The notes under the pieces were generated by a model. It was given only the letters and a program-made list of their open reading frames with translations. It did not search any database and had not been told where the DNA came from. A stretch of DNA of 64,000 nt. It comes from Falsiroseomonas bella (GTDB taxonomy: Bacteria; Pseudomonadota; Alphaproteobacteria; Acetobacterales; Acetobacteraceae). The position numbers were made by a program, and so were the translations under genes. Below are positions 35,947-44,268 of this stretch, piece by piece; the stretch's first letter is position 1; each line of letters begins with the position of its first letter. The stretch covers positions 744,001-808,000 of the forward strand of contig NZ_QGNA01000003.1 of assembly GCF_003173615.1 (NCBI RefSeq), given 5' to 3'.

Positions 35947-36444
35947 CTATGCCCGCAGGCCCGTCGCGCTCGGCGCCGGATCGGCCAGGCTCCGCCGCAG
36001 CGGCCGCACATGCGTCGCCGCCCGCTCGCCCACCGCGCGCAGGAAGCCGCAGCGCTCGTAGAACAGGAAGGCCGAGGCCGGCGCGCGTACGCGCAGCCGC
36101 GGCCAGCCGGCCTCCGCCGCGCCCTCGGTGATCGCCGCGAGCAGCGCCCGCCCCGCGCCATGGCCGCGCGCGGCGCGCCGCACATACAGCCTGCGCACGC
36201 GCCCCGCGGCATCCTCCAGATACGGATCGCGCGTCAGCCCGCCGAGGCCGAGCAGCGCATCCCCGGCATAGGCCGCGAACAGCGCCTCCCCGGGGGCGTC
36301 GAAGCGCTGCGTGCCGCTCTCCCAATCCTCGCGCAGCACGTCCAGCATCTTCTGGCTGTCGGCCAGTGCATCCGCCGCCAGCTCCGCGAAGGCGGGCGGC
36401 AGCGCGCGGACCAGCGCAACGCGGATCGGATGCGCGCTGCGCAT
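35947..36444 (-). CDS. GNAT-family N-acetyltransferase
   Basis: Acyl-CoA-dependent N-acetyltransferase, 165 residues. The acetyl-CoA pyrophosphate-binding motif A is RRLYVRRAARGHGAGRALLA (R-G-x-G-x-A pattern); motif B ends in FLFYERCGFLRAVGE. It begins only 1 base after the stop of the MlrC-like gene, so it is co-transcribed. Substrate unknown. Confidence 0.83.
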   Translation of the reverse strand: MRSAHPIRVALVRALPPAFAELAADALADSQKMLDVLREDWESGTQRFDAPGEALFAAYAGDALLGLGGLTRDPYLEDAAGRVRRLYVRRAARGHGAGRALLAAITEGAAEAGWPRLRVRAPASAFLFYERCGFLRAVGERAATHVRPLRRSLADPAPSATGLRA

Positions 36445-36445
36445 C

Positions 36446-37945
36446 TCAGCCGACCCGACGGTTGTCGCCGGGGCGGAGCCGAAGCCCCGGACGCAGCTGG
36501 CGGAAAGGCAGGATCGCCGGATCGGCGACCACCGGCCCCGGCGCGGCGGCGACCAGCACCGCGCGCGCGATCGGCTGGAAGTCGGCGCGGAAATGCACGC
36601 TCGACTTCAGCGCCAGGATCTTCTGCTCGCCCGGCTCGACCCCGAGATGGCGGAACAGCGCCTGGTCATAGGCCTGCATCTTGCGCGAGGTGACGATCAC
36701 CGCGACGCCGCCGATGCCGATCAGCGCGCTCGGCCCGAGATCCGCGCGGTTGCCGGCCGCCATCGGCCCGGTGCAGGTGAAGCATCCGTTGGACAGCGCG
36801 AGCACCCGCGCCTCCACCTCCAGCGGCGCCCCATCGGACTTGCCGCCGAGCCTCAGCGAGACCTGCGCCCCCTCCCCCGCCGCATGGCAGGCGGCCGCAC
36901 TCTCGGCGTCGTTGATCAGGCCGAGCACGGCGCCTTCCGCGCGCTGCGCCAGCAGCTCCGCCAGCAGGCCCGTGGTGTCGCCATGGCCGCCGCCGCCGGG
37001 GTTGTCCTGCGTGTCCGCGATCACCACCGGCTTGGTCGCGCCCTTCGCGAGCTCGATGGCCTGCGCCACTGCTTCCCTCGCCTCGAGGATCGGCTGGGCG
37101 AATTCCGTCTCCCGCAGGCGCAGCTCCTTCAGCAGCGCATCGGCCGCCGCATCCGCCGCCTCCTGCGTCACGCCATAGGCCACCAGCGCGCAGCCGCAAT
37201 CGGCGAAGTCGGCATAGGGAAAGCCGAAGCAGAGCGAGAGCTCCGCCGCGCCGAGCTTCGCGGAGATGGTCTGGCGCGCCGTCATCACCTCCGCCATCGG
37301 CGGCACCAGCGTGCATTGGCTGGTGATCGGGATCAGGTAGTCGAGCTGGCGGAACGCCTTGGCGAAGGGTTGCTGGCGCGCGATGCGGGCCAGCAGCAGC
37401 GTCATCGCGCGCGCGCCGGCCTCCTTCATGTCCACATGCGGATAGGTGCGGAAGGGGCAGAGGATGTCGGCATCGCGCACCATCGCAGCCGTCAGGTTGC
37501 AATGCGGGTCGAGGCTGGCGGCGATCGGCACGCCGGGCCCCAGGATGGCGCGCGCACGCCGCAGCAGCTCGCCTTCCGCATCGGGGAAATTCTCCGCCAC
37601 CATCGCGCCATGCAGGTCGAGATAGAGCCCGTCGAGCGGCCCTTCCGCCAGCGCCGCCTGCAGGTCGTGGAAGATCAGCGACGCCAGGCGCTCGAACGCT
37701 TCCGCGCTGACCGGCCCCGCCGGATTGGCGAAGCCCCAGGAGAGCGGCGCGATGGCGACGCCCGCCACCTCGGCCTCGCGGATGGCGCCCGCGGCCGGCA
37801 CCGCGGTGTCGCGCAGCGCCGCCACCAGCGTCGCCGGGCGCTGCACGGCGGGCCAGCCGCCGGGCTCCAGGAAGTCGCGCCAGGTCGTCGGCCGTGGCGC
37901 GAAGGAATGGCTTTCGTGCAGGAAGCCGCCGATCGCGATGCGCAT
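36446..37945 (-). CDS. M81-family metallopeptidase (MlrC-like)
   Basis: Protein of 499 residues of the MlrC family (N-terminal DUF1485 and C-terminal domain). It begins MRIAIGGFLHESHSFAPRPT, with the family H-E-S/T pattern; LYLDLHGAMVAENFPDAEGE and AASLDPHCNLTAAM hold the conserved Asp/His metal ligands, and DNPGGGGHGDTTGLLAEL is the family signature near residue 300. MlrC was named for microcystin breakdown, but most members are in organisms that never meet microcystins and are probably general amidohydrolases or peptidases. It lies 5 bases after an amidase gene and 1 base before a GNAT gene, in one operon. Confidence 0.88.
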   Translation of the reverse strand: MRIAIGGFLHESHSFAPRPTTWRDFLEPGGWPAVQRPATLVAALRDTAVPAAGAIREAEVAGVAIAPLSWGFANPAGPVSAEAFERLASLIFHDLQAALAEGPLDGLYLDLHGAMVAENFPDAEGELLRRARAILGPGVPIAASLDPHCNLTAAMVRDADILCPFRTYPHVDMKEAGARAMTLLLARIARQQPFAKAFRQLDYLIPITSQCTLVPPMAEVMTARQTISAKLGAAELSLCFGFPYADFADCGCALVAYGVTQEAADAAADALLKELRLRETEFAQPILEAREAVAQAIELAKGATKPVVIADTQDNPGGGGHGDTTGLLAELLAQRAEGAVLGLINDAESAAACHAAGEGAQVSLRLGGKSDGAPLEVEARVLALSNGCFTCTGPMAAGNRADLGPSALIGIGGVAVIVTSRKMQAYDQALFRHLGVEPGEQKILALKSSVHFRADFQPIARAVLVAAAPGPVVADPAILPFRQLRPGLRLRPGDNRRVG

Positions 37946-37950
37946 CTTGC

Positions 37951-39186
37951 TCAGTCTCTCGAAACCCCGGCGGCCGCGACCACGGCGTCCGCCAGCACCA
38001 CCAGCCCCGCCTCCGCCCAGGCGGGCGTGATGCTCTCCGCCTCGTTGTGGCTGATGCCGCCATGGCAGGGGCAGAAGAGCATCACGGCGGGCACGCGCCG
38101 CGCCACATACACCGCATCATGGCCGATCGCCGTCGGCATTTTTTTCGAACGTACGCCGCGGGTTCTGGCGGCGGCTTCCAGATGGCCGACCAGGGCGGGA
38201 TCGAAGGGCGTGGCCGGCGAGATCCAGAAATCCTCGATGGCGATCGCCACGCCGCGACGCGCCGAAATGCCCGCGGCCTCCGCCCGCATCGTCGCCGCCA
38301 GCGCCGCCAGCTGGTCCTCGTGATCGTGCCGCGTGTCCAGGCTGAACCACACGCGGCCCGGCACGACATTGCGGCTGTCCGGGTGCAGCGTCATGCGCCC
38401 GATGGTCGCGCGCGCGCCGCACGCCAGCGCCGCGCGCTCGATCATCAACGCGCACTCCGCGGCCGCCATCAGCGCGTCCTTGCGGCCCGCCATGGCGCTG
38501 CCGCCATGCGCATCCTCGCCGGTCACCGTCACCTCGAACCAATGCTGCGCCAGCGCATGGGTGACGATGCCGAGGTCAAGGCCCTCGCGCTCCAGCACCG
38601 GCCCCTGCTCGATATGCAGCTCGAAATAGGCGCCGAGGTCCTGTAGCGCCGCCGGATCGGCCTTCCCCGCCCAGCCGATGCGCGAAAGCTCCGCGCCGAA
38701 AACGGCGCCCGTGCTGTCGGTCTTCGCCAGCACCTCGGATTCAGGAAAAATGCCCATCGCGGCGCCGGAGCCCATCATCGGCGGCGAGAAGCGCGCGCCT
38801 TCCTCGTTGGTCCAGTTGATCAGCGCGACGGGCGCTTCGGTCTGCACGCCGGCCTCATGCAGCGCGCGCAGGATCTCAAGCCCCGCCAGCACGCCCAGCA
38901 CGCCGTCGAATTTCCCGCCTGTGGGCTGCGTATCGAGGTGGCTGCCGATGGCGACGGGCTTGCGCGCGGGATCGCGCCCCGGCCGCGTCAGCACCATGTT
39001 GCCCAAGCGATCCACGCTGAGCGTCGCGCCCGCCGCCGCGGCCTGCCTAGCCAGCAGATGCCGCGCCTCGGCATCGAGGTCGGTCAGGGTCTGCCGGTTG
39101 CAGCCGCCCTTCGGCGTCCCGCCGATGCGGGCGTATTCCATCAGGCTGTCCCACAGCCTGGCGCCGGAGACGGGCAGATTCCGCAT
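37951..39186 (-). CDS. Zn-dependent amidase / N-carbamoyl-amino-acid hydrolase (M20 superfamily)
   Basis: Amidase of the allantoate amidohydrolase / beta-ureidopropionase / L-carbamoylase family, 411 residues. Metal-binding blocks: GSHLDTQPTGGKFDGVLGVL, NWTNEEGARFSPPMMGSGA, and the C-terminal HDAVYVARRVPAVMLFCPCHGGISHNEAE (two parts) with the last ligand. The dimerisation lid contains EDAHGGSAMAGRKDAL. The ATG at 39186 overlaps the stop of the M20 deacylase in an ATGA. A run of six A's in the coding strand (38151 region, two lysines) does not disturb the frame. Substrate likely an N-carbamoyl or ureido acid, unproven. Confidence 0.87.
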   Translation of the reverse strand: MRNLPVSGARLWDSLMEYARIGGTPKGGCNRQTLTDLDAEARHLLARQAAAAGATLSVDRLGNMVLTRPGRDPARKPVAIGSHLDTQPTGGKFDGVLGVLAGLEILRALHEAGVQTEAPVALINWTNEEGARFSPPMMGSGAAMGIFPESEVLAKTDSTGAVFGAELSRIGWAGKADPAALQDLGAYFELHIEQGPVLEREGLDLGIVTHALAQHWFEVTVTGEDAHGGSAMAGRKDALMAAAECALMIERAALACGARATIGRMTLHPDSRNVVPGRVWFSLDTRHDHEDQLAALAATMRAEAAGISARRGVAIAIEDFWISPATPFDPALVGHLEAAARTRGVRSKKMPTAIGHDAVYVARRVPAVMLFCPCHGGISHNEAESITPAWAEAGLVVLADAVVAAAGVSRD

Positions 39187-40478
39187 CACGACAACGCCTC
39201 CACCCCGCACCACTCCGCCATGGTCAGCGCGATGGACCTCGTGATGTCGTGCATCGAATCCAGCCCCACGCTTTCGTCGATGCCGTGGATCTCCTGCGCA
39301 TCCGGCCCGAAGCAGGCGACCGGCGTGCCCTGGTAGAGCTGGAAGAAGCGCCCGTCGGTCAGCCCTGTCGCCGGATACTGGCGCAAATCCCCGCCGGTCA
39401 CCTCGGCATAGCTCCGCATCGCCAGCTTCACGATCGGCGCCTCCATGTCGAAGACGCAGGGATCGGCGTGGAAGCCTCGGAACTCCACGGTCACCTTGGC
39501 CCCCTTCAGCGCCGCGTCGTCCCGCGCCGCATCCACGATGCGCTCGATGTCCGCGCGGACCCGATCCGCACTGTTCCCCACCATGACCCCCACCCTCAGC
39601 CCCAGCCTCGCCCTTGTCGCGACCGAGCTGTTCCACTCGCCGCCGTCGAAAGTTCCGAGATTGACGTTTACCGGATGGTTAACGCCGCGGAAGCTGGCGT
39701 GGATGTGTTCGGCGCGGTTCATCTCGCGCTCATAGGCCTCGAAGCGTGACCAGATCGCCATCGCCGCCTCGATGGCGTTCACCCCCGCCTGCTTGTCCCG
39801 CACATGGGCCGGCCGGCCGGTGACGGTGACGAAGGCCCAGACCACGCCGACCTCGGCGGAATACATCGCGGGCAGGCCGGGTCCGGGCTCCGGGATGATC
39901 GCCGCCTGGCAGGGCGGCATCGCCACCATGCAGGCCAGCGCGCCGTTGCCGCTGCATTCCTCCTCGATCACCGCATGCATCTGCACCTCGGCCGCCGGCT
40001 GCAGCCCGGCCTCCTTCAGCGCGCGGAAGGCCGTGACGTAGCTGATGATGCCGGCCTTCATGTCGCCGGCCCCGCGGCCATACATCCGCCCGTTGCGGAT
40101 CGCGGGCTCATAGGGCGGCGTGGTCCATTCGTCGGCGGCGCCTTCGGGCACCACGTCCACATGCCCCTGCAGGACCAGGCTGCGTCCGGTCGCGCTGCGC
40201 GGCCGGTGCACCGCAACGACGTTGTCGCGCCCGTCATACGAAACAAGCGGTGGCGAGAAGCCGGGATGCGCCCTGAGCTTCTCGACCTCGACCGGGACGC
40301 GCTGCGGCGCCAGGCCCAGCCCCTCATAGATCCGCGCCATCTCGTTCAGCGCCGAGGCCTCGTTGCCCAGCGTGGAGGGGCAGCGCACCAGGCGCTCCAG
40401 CAGGCGCACGGACTCCTCGCGCAGCGCGTCGCAGCTTTCGAGGATCGCGCGCCGCGCGCCCGGGTCCAACTCCGTCAT
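39186..40478 (-). CDS. M20-family deacylase (ArgE/DapE type)
   Basis: Zinc peptidase/deacylase of 430 residues that removes acyl groups from amino acids or splits small peptides. Metal site 1 LQGHVDVVPEG with GRGAGDMKAGIISY, catalytic/metal glutamates in HAVIEEECSGNGALA, and C-terminal region CFGPDAQEIHGIDESVGLDS. The ATG at 40478 has GGGAAGG 9 bases upstream and lies 43 bases from the divergent HDAC-like gene, so the two promoters must overlap. First gene of a run M20 - amidase - MlrC - GNAT, which looks like a pathway for breaking amide bonds in acylated or carbamoylated amino compounds. Confidence 0.88.
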   Translation of the reverse strand: MTELDPGARRAILESCDALREESVRLLERLVRCPSTLGNEASALNEMARIYEGLGLAPQRVPVEVEKLRAHPGFSPPLVSYDGRDNVVAVHRPRSATGRSLVLQGHVDVVPEGAADEWTTPPYEPAIRNGRMYGRGAGDMKAGIISYVTAFRALKEAGLQPAAEVQMHAVIEEECSGNGALACMVAMPPCQAAIIPEPGPGLPAMYSAEVGVVWAFVTVTGRPAHVRDKQAGVNAIEAAMAIWSRFEAYEREMNRAEHIHASFRGVNHPVNVNLGTFDGGEWNSSVATRARLGLRVGVMVGNSADRVRADIERIVDAARDDAALKGAKVTVEFRGFHADPCVFDMEAPIVKLAMRSYAEVTGGDLRQYPATGLTDGRFFQLYQGTPVACFGPDAQEIHGIDESVGLDSMHDITRSIALTMAEWCGVEALS

Positions 40479-40521
40479 GCCGTCCTTCCCGCCGTCAGGT
40501 GGCGGGCCTAACCTGCCAAAG
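40479..40521. promoter_or_regulatory. Very short divergent promoter region with inverted repeat
   Basis: Only 43 bases separate the M20 deacylase and the HDAC-like gene. They contain CAGGT (40496-40500) and ACCTG (40511-40515), an inverted repeat with a 10-base spacer whose centre is near the middle of the gap. A shared operator is possible; promoter elements would have to extend into the coding regions. Confidence 0.3.
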
Positions 40522-41553
40522 ATGAAGGCATTCGCCCACCCCGCCGAGGCCCGGCACGATCCCCGCTTCTTCCTGATGCGCGGCCGCGTGCGTCCGAACT
40601 TCGAGGTGCCGGGTCGCGCCGCGGCCTTGCGGGAAGGTCTGTCGCGCCTCGGCATCGTTCCGGAAATCCCGCCCGAGGCGCCGCGCGCCGCGCTGGAGGC
40701 GGTGCACGCGCCGGACTACCTCGACTTCCTGCGCGACGCGCCCGCCGCCTGGGCCGCCCTGCCGGAACCCGGCCCCGAGGTCGTCGGCAACATGCACCCG
40801 ACCCCCGAGATGCTGCTGGAGGATGCGCGCCGTCCGAAGGGCCTGGTCGGCCAGGCCGGCTGGTACAGCGCCGACACCGCCTGCCCCATCGGTCCCGGCA
40901 CCTATGACGCCGCGATCGGCGCCGCCGCCTGCGCGCTCGCCGCAGCCGCCGAGGCCGCGCAGGGCCGCACCGCCTACGCCCTCTGCCGCCCGCCCGGCCA
41001 TCACGCCTACGCCGCGCGCGCCGGCGGGCATTGCTACCTCAACAATGCCGCCATCGCCGCCCAGGCTTTGCGCGATGCGGGGGCCGCGCGCGTCGCCGTG
41101 CTCGACATCGACAGCCACCACGGCAACGGCACGCAGGGCATCTTCTGGCTGCGCGGCGACGTGTTGACCGTGTCCGTCCATGGCGACCCGGACGGCTACT
41201 ATCCCTGGTTCGTCGGCCGCGCCGAGGAGCGCGGCGACGGCGACGGCGAGGAGCGCAACCTGAACCTGCCGCTGGCCCAGGGCACCGGCGATGCCGACTG
41301 GCTGGAGGCGATCGAGACGGGCCTCTCCGCCATCCGCGCGTTCAAGCCGGATGCGCTGGTCGTCTCCCTCGGCTTCGACGCCAGCGAGCACGAGCCGCTG
41401 AATTTCCTGGCCGTGACCGAGGACGGCTTCGCGCGGGCGGGCGCGATGATCGCCGCGGCGGGGCTGCCGGCGGCGATCATCCAGGAAGGCGGCTACAACG
41501 TGGAGCGGATCGGCGGGCTGCTGGGGCGGTTCCTGGGCGCCTGGGGCGGCTAG
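40522..41553 (+). CDS. Histone-deacetylase-family amidohydrolase (acetylpolyamine amidohydrolase-like)
   Basis: Zinc hydrolase of 343 residues of the class II HDAC/acetylpolyamine amidohydrolase family; likely removes acetyl groups from small amines such as acetylated polyamines. All active-site elements are visible: His160-His161 in CRPPGHHAY, zinc ligands Asp197 and His199 in LDIDSHHGNGTQ and Asp286 in SLGFDASEHEPL, and the transition-state Tyr325 in EGGYNVE. The N-terminal MKAFAHPAEARHDPRFFLMR is typical of the acetylpolyamine subgroup. Divergent from the amidase operon; its last 4 bases overlap the convergent PEP-CTERM gene. Confidence 0.88.
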   Translation: MKAFAHPAEARHDPRFFLMRGRVRPNFEVPGRAAALREGLSRLGIVPEIPPEAPRAALEAVHAPDYLDFLRDAPAAWAALPEPGPEVVGNMHPTPEMLLEDARRPKGLVGQAGWYSADTACPIGPGTYDAAIGAAACALAAAAEAAQGRTAYALCRPPGHHAYAARAGGHCYLNNAAIAAQALRDAGAARVAVLDIDSHHGNGTQGIFWLRGDVLTVSVHGDPDGYYPWFVGRAEERGDGDGEERNLNLPLAQGTGDADWLEAIETGLSAIRAFKPDALVVSLGFDASEHEPLNFLAVTEDGFARAGAMIAAAGLPAAIIQEGGYNVERIGGLLGRFLGAWGG

Positions 41554-42200
41554 GCCCGGACGACCGCGCGCCGCCCTGCCCGCAGACCGGCCAACCCGGC
41601 GAGCCCGAGGCCGAACAGCGCCAGCGCTACCGGCTCCGGCACGGTGACCTCGACGAGGCGGAGGCCGCTCAGCGTGAACGCGGCTTGGCCGGGGTCATTT
41701 CCGGAGAACTCGACGACGCCGTCCGTGCCGTCGAAGGCGCCGAACACGAAGGGCAGCGGCAGCCCGGCAGCGGCCGGCCCGAACACCGCGCCTGTGGAGT
41801 CCGACAGCTCGATACGGGGACTTGCAGGCACCAGCCCGTTGATGGCCGCGCCGGTCACCGGGTTGGATCCCTGGATGCCAAGGACGTCGTTCGTGTCATT
41901 GACGATGACGATCCGTCCCCCGGTCGAGGTCGCCGTGTAGCCGCCGACGGTGATGCTGAAGGCCGTGATCGCGGCGTAGCCGGCGACAGTCGCGTCGGAG
42001 GAGCCGTCGGCAGGGGTGGTGGTGTCCACCTTGAAGAAGCCGCTGACGGCCTGGCCGCTTGTGATGGTCGGTGCGAGACCGCCTGCGAAGGTCACCGTGC
42101 CCGTGAAGACGTAGGTCTGGATCGCCGCCTCGCCCGGCGCCGCCCAGCCCAACCCCGCGCACAGCGCGCAGCCCGCCGCAATCCATGACCGACCGATCAT
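41550..42200 (-). CDS. PEP-CTERM sorting-domain protein
   Basis: Secreted, surface-destined protein of 216 residues. An N-terminal signal peptide (RSWIAAGCALCAGLGWAAPG, cleaved after EAA) is followed by a Thr/Ser/Gly-rich beta-type domain (QTYVFTGTVTFAGG; VGGYTATSTGGRIVIVNDT). The C-terminus carries the tripartite PEP-CTERM signal: V-P-E-P, a hydrophobic stretch VALALFGLGLAGLAGL, and a basic tail RAGRRAVVRA. Such proteins are cut and sorted by an exosortase, which is not encoded here. The body resembles other short alphaproteobacterial PEP-CTERM proteins of unknown role, often linked to exopolysaccharide. No operon partner. Confidence 0.87.
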   Translation of the reverse strand: MIGRSWIAAGCALCAGLGWAAPGEAAIQTYVFTGTVTFAGGLAPTITSGQAVSGFFKVDTTTPADGSSDATVAGYAAITAFSITVGGYTATSTGGRIVIVNDTNDVLGIQGSNPVTGAAINGLVPASPRIELSDSTGAVFGPAAAGLPLPFVFGAFDGTDGVVEFSGNDPGQAAFTLSGLRLVEVTVPEPVALALFGLGLAGLAGLRAGRRAVVRA

Positions 42201-42265
42201 TGGTCGCCCCCACCAGGATGCCGTTGTGAAACCATAAGGCGAGAGACAAACACTCCGCAACGGTC

Positions 42266-43246
42266 TCACCGCGGCGCGGCGTTCACCCTTCGCCCGATCT
42301 CCTGCGCGATGCGCGATTGCTCCTGCACGAAGACCGCGAACTGGTCGGGCGGCATGGCGATGCCCTGCAGACCCTGCGTGTCGAACAGCGCCAGGATCTC
42401 CGGGTCGTTCACCGCCGTCCGCATCGCGGCATGCGCCTTCTCCACGATCGGGCGCGGCGCGCCGGCCGGCATCCACAGGCCGAACCAGTTCACCACGTCG
42501 TAGCCGGCCAGCCCCTGCTCCTGCATCGTCGGCACGTCCGGCATGCCCTTCCAGCGCCGCGCGCCGGTCAGCGCGATGGCGCGGAGCCGCCCCGCCTGCA
42601 CATGCTCCAGCGCGACATTCGTGCCGACGAAGAACATGTCGATGCGCCCGGCCAGCAGGTCGGTCACGCCCTCGCCTACGCCGCGATACGGCACGGAGAG
42701 GATGTCGGTCCCCGTCATCGCCTTCATCAGCTCGGCGGGGATGTGGCTGGCCGTGCCGTTGCCCGCGTTGACGTAGGTCAGCCTGCCCGGCTCACGCTTC
42801 GCCAGCGCGATCAGTTCCGCCAGGTTGGTCGCCTGCACCGAGGGATGCACCACCAGCGCCTGCCCGAAATTCTGCACGGCGAGCGTCACATGCGTGAAGT
42901 CGGCGATCGGGTCGAAGTTGACGTTGGGATTGAAGGGGGGCGTGTTGACGTGGCTCGCCGTGGTGAACAGCCATGTGTAGCCATCCGCCGGCATGCGCGC
43001 GACCTGCGCGGTGCCGACGATGCCGCCCGCGCCAGGCCGGTTCTCGATCACCACCGTCTGCCCGATCGCCGCCGAGAGTTTTGGGGCCAGCGCGCGAATG
43101 ATCAGGTCCGGCGGCCCGCCCGGCGGCGAGGGAACGACGGCGCGGATCGGCCGGCTCGGGTAATCCGTGCCCTGTGCCGCCGCCGTGCCGGAAGCCAGCG
43201 CCGCCGCGCCGAGCAGCGCCGCGCGTCGCGTGAATCGAATCGTCAT
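42266..43246 (-). CDS. Bug-family (tripartite tricarboxylate transporter) substrate-binding protein
   Basis: Periplasmic binding protein of 326 residues of the TctC/Bug family, usually binding small carboxylates. Export signal RFTRRAALLGAAALASGTAA. Family marks: YPSRPIRAVVPSPPGGPPDL, ENRPGAGGIVGTAQVARMPADGYT (two phrases), and the C-terminal VNWFGLWMPAGAPRPIVEKA. ATG 43246 (GAGGGG upstream) is chosen; an ATG at 43264 overlaps the previous stop as ATGA and is a fair alternative. No TctA/TctB partners are near, as is common for expanded Bug families. It follows a Gfo/Idh/MocA oxidoreductase gene, suggesting a polyol or sugar-acid context. Confidence 0.9.
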   Translation of the reverse strand: MTIRFTRRAALLGAAALASGTAAAQGTDYPSRPIRAVVPSPPGGPPDLIIRALAPKLSAAIGQTVVIENRPGAGGIVGTAQVARMPADGYTWLFTTASHVNTPPFNPNVNFDPIADFTHVTLAVQNFGQALVVHPSVQATNLAELIALAKREPGRLTYVNAGNGTASHIPAELMKAMTGTDILSVPYRGVGEGVTDLLAGRIDMFFVGTNVALEHVQAGRLRAIALTGARRWKGMPDVPTMQEQGLAGYDVVNWFGLWMPAGAPRPIVEKAHAAMRTAVNDPEILALFDTQGLQGIAMPPDQFAVFVQEQSRIAQEIGRRVNAAPR

Positions 43247-43260
43247 CGCCTGATCCCCTC

Positions 43261-44268
43261 TCATCCCACCTTCACCGGCCCGCCCGATGCGATGGAGGCC
43301 ATGATCGCCTCCAGCACCGCCACGTTGTGCACGCCATCGCCATCCGGCAGGGCGAGCGGACGCTTCGCCAGCGCCGCCCCCGCGAAGTGGTCGAGTTCCG
43401 CGCGCTCCGTGCTGGTGTCCTCGAAGGTGATCACCTCCGGGCGCTGCTTCTTCCCGATGTCATTGCGGTCGATCAAGCAGAGCCGCAACTGCCAGGTCGG
43501 CAAATGCTCGACATCACCCACCTCGGCCCAGCCGTTCGCGCCGAACACCTGCAGCCGCCAGGTCTCGGCGGTGGCGATGACCGTGCCGAGATAGCCTGTC
43601 GCACCGGAGCGGAAGCGGAACAGCATGGAGGTCGTGTCGTCCATGCCGAAATCCTGCACCAGCCGGAAACTCTGCGCCGTCACCTGCTCGATCGGCCCGG
43701 CGAGCGAGAGCATCGCATCCACCACATGCACGCCGCGCCCGGTCATGCCGCCGGCCGGGCCTTCCTTCCGGTCGTGCCGCCAATGCCCCTTCGGGAAGCG
43801 ATAGGCCGACGGCCCGCAGAAATTGCCCTCCATGTGCAGGATGCGGCCGAGCGTGCCGTCCTCGACCAGCGCCTTGATGCGCTGCAAAGCCGGCTGGAAG
43901 CGCCAGTTGTAGCCGACGGCAAGCGTCACCCCCGCCCTCGCGCAGGCCTCCGCCGCGCGCCGCGCCTCCGCGGCGTTCACGCCGAGCGGCTTCTCGGTGA
44001 AGACCGGCTTCCCCGCGGCCGCGGCGGCGACGATCTGGTCGGTGTGCTGGGTGTGCGGCGTGGCGAGCACCACCGCGTCCACTTCCGGATCGGCCAGCGC
44101 GGCTTCGTAGCTTTCCAGCATGCGCAGGCCGCGCGCGGCGGCGAAGTCGGCGGCCTTGGCGGGGGTGCGCGTCGCGGCGGCGGTGAAGCGGATGTGCTTC
44201 GCGCCCTCCGCGCAGCGGACGAGATGCTGCCCCCAGGTGCCGAGGCCGATGATGGCGGCGCGGATCAT
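43261..44268 (-). CDS. Gfo/Idh/MocA-family oxidoreductase
   Basis: NAD(P)-dependent sugar/inositol-type dehydrogenase of 335 residues. The Rossmann motif IRAAIIGLGTWGQHLVRCAE starts the protein, which fixes the ATG at 44268; the family E-K-P motif is VFTEKPLGVNAAEARRAAEA, and the C-terminal domain contains the catalytic-type GRGVHVVDAMLSLAGP (H-x-x-D). Coupled with the Bug protein gene. Substrate unknown. Upstream lies a 327-base gap with palindromes. Confidence 0.88.
   Translation of the reverse strand: MIRAAIIGLGTWGQHLVRCAEGAKHIRFTAAATRTPAKAADFAAARGLRMLESYEAALADPEVDAVVLATPHTQHTDQIVAAAAAGKPVFTEKPLGVNAAEARRAAEACARAGVTLAVGYNWRFQPALQRIKALVEDGTLGRILHMEGNFCGPSAYRFPKGHWRHDRKEGPAGGMTGRGVHVVDAMLSLAGPIEQVTAQSFRLVQDFGMDDTTSMLFRFRSGATGYLGTVIATAETWRLQVFGANGWAEVGDVEHLPTWQLRLCLIDRNDIGKKQRPEVITFEDTSTERAELDHFAGAALAKRPLALPDGDGVHNVAVLEAIMASIASGGPVKVG

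Noticed and set aside
36446-37945. Microcystin degradation based on the MlrC name
   Set aside because: mlrA, mlrB and mlrD are absent; most MlrC-family members have no link to microcystin.
38145-38160. Possible frameshift in a homopolymer (T7 on the plus strand) inside the amidase gene
   Set aside because: The reading frame continues intact with conserved residues on both sides; the run encodes two lysines.
40522-41553. Eukaryotic histone deacetylase gained by transfer
   Set aside because: Bacterial acetylpolyamine amidohydrolases and related proteins have the same fold and motifs; base and codon use match the neighbours.
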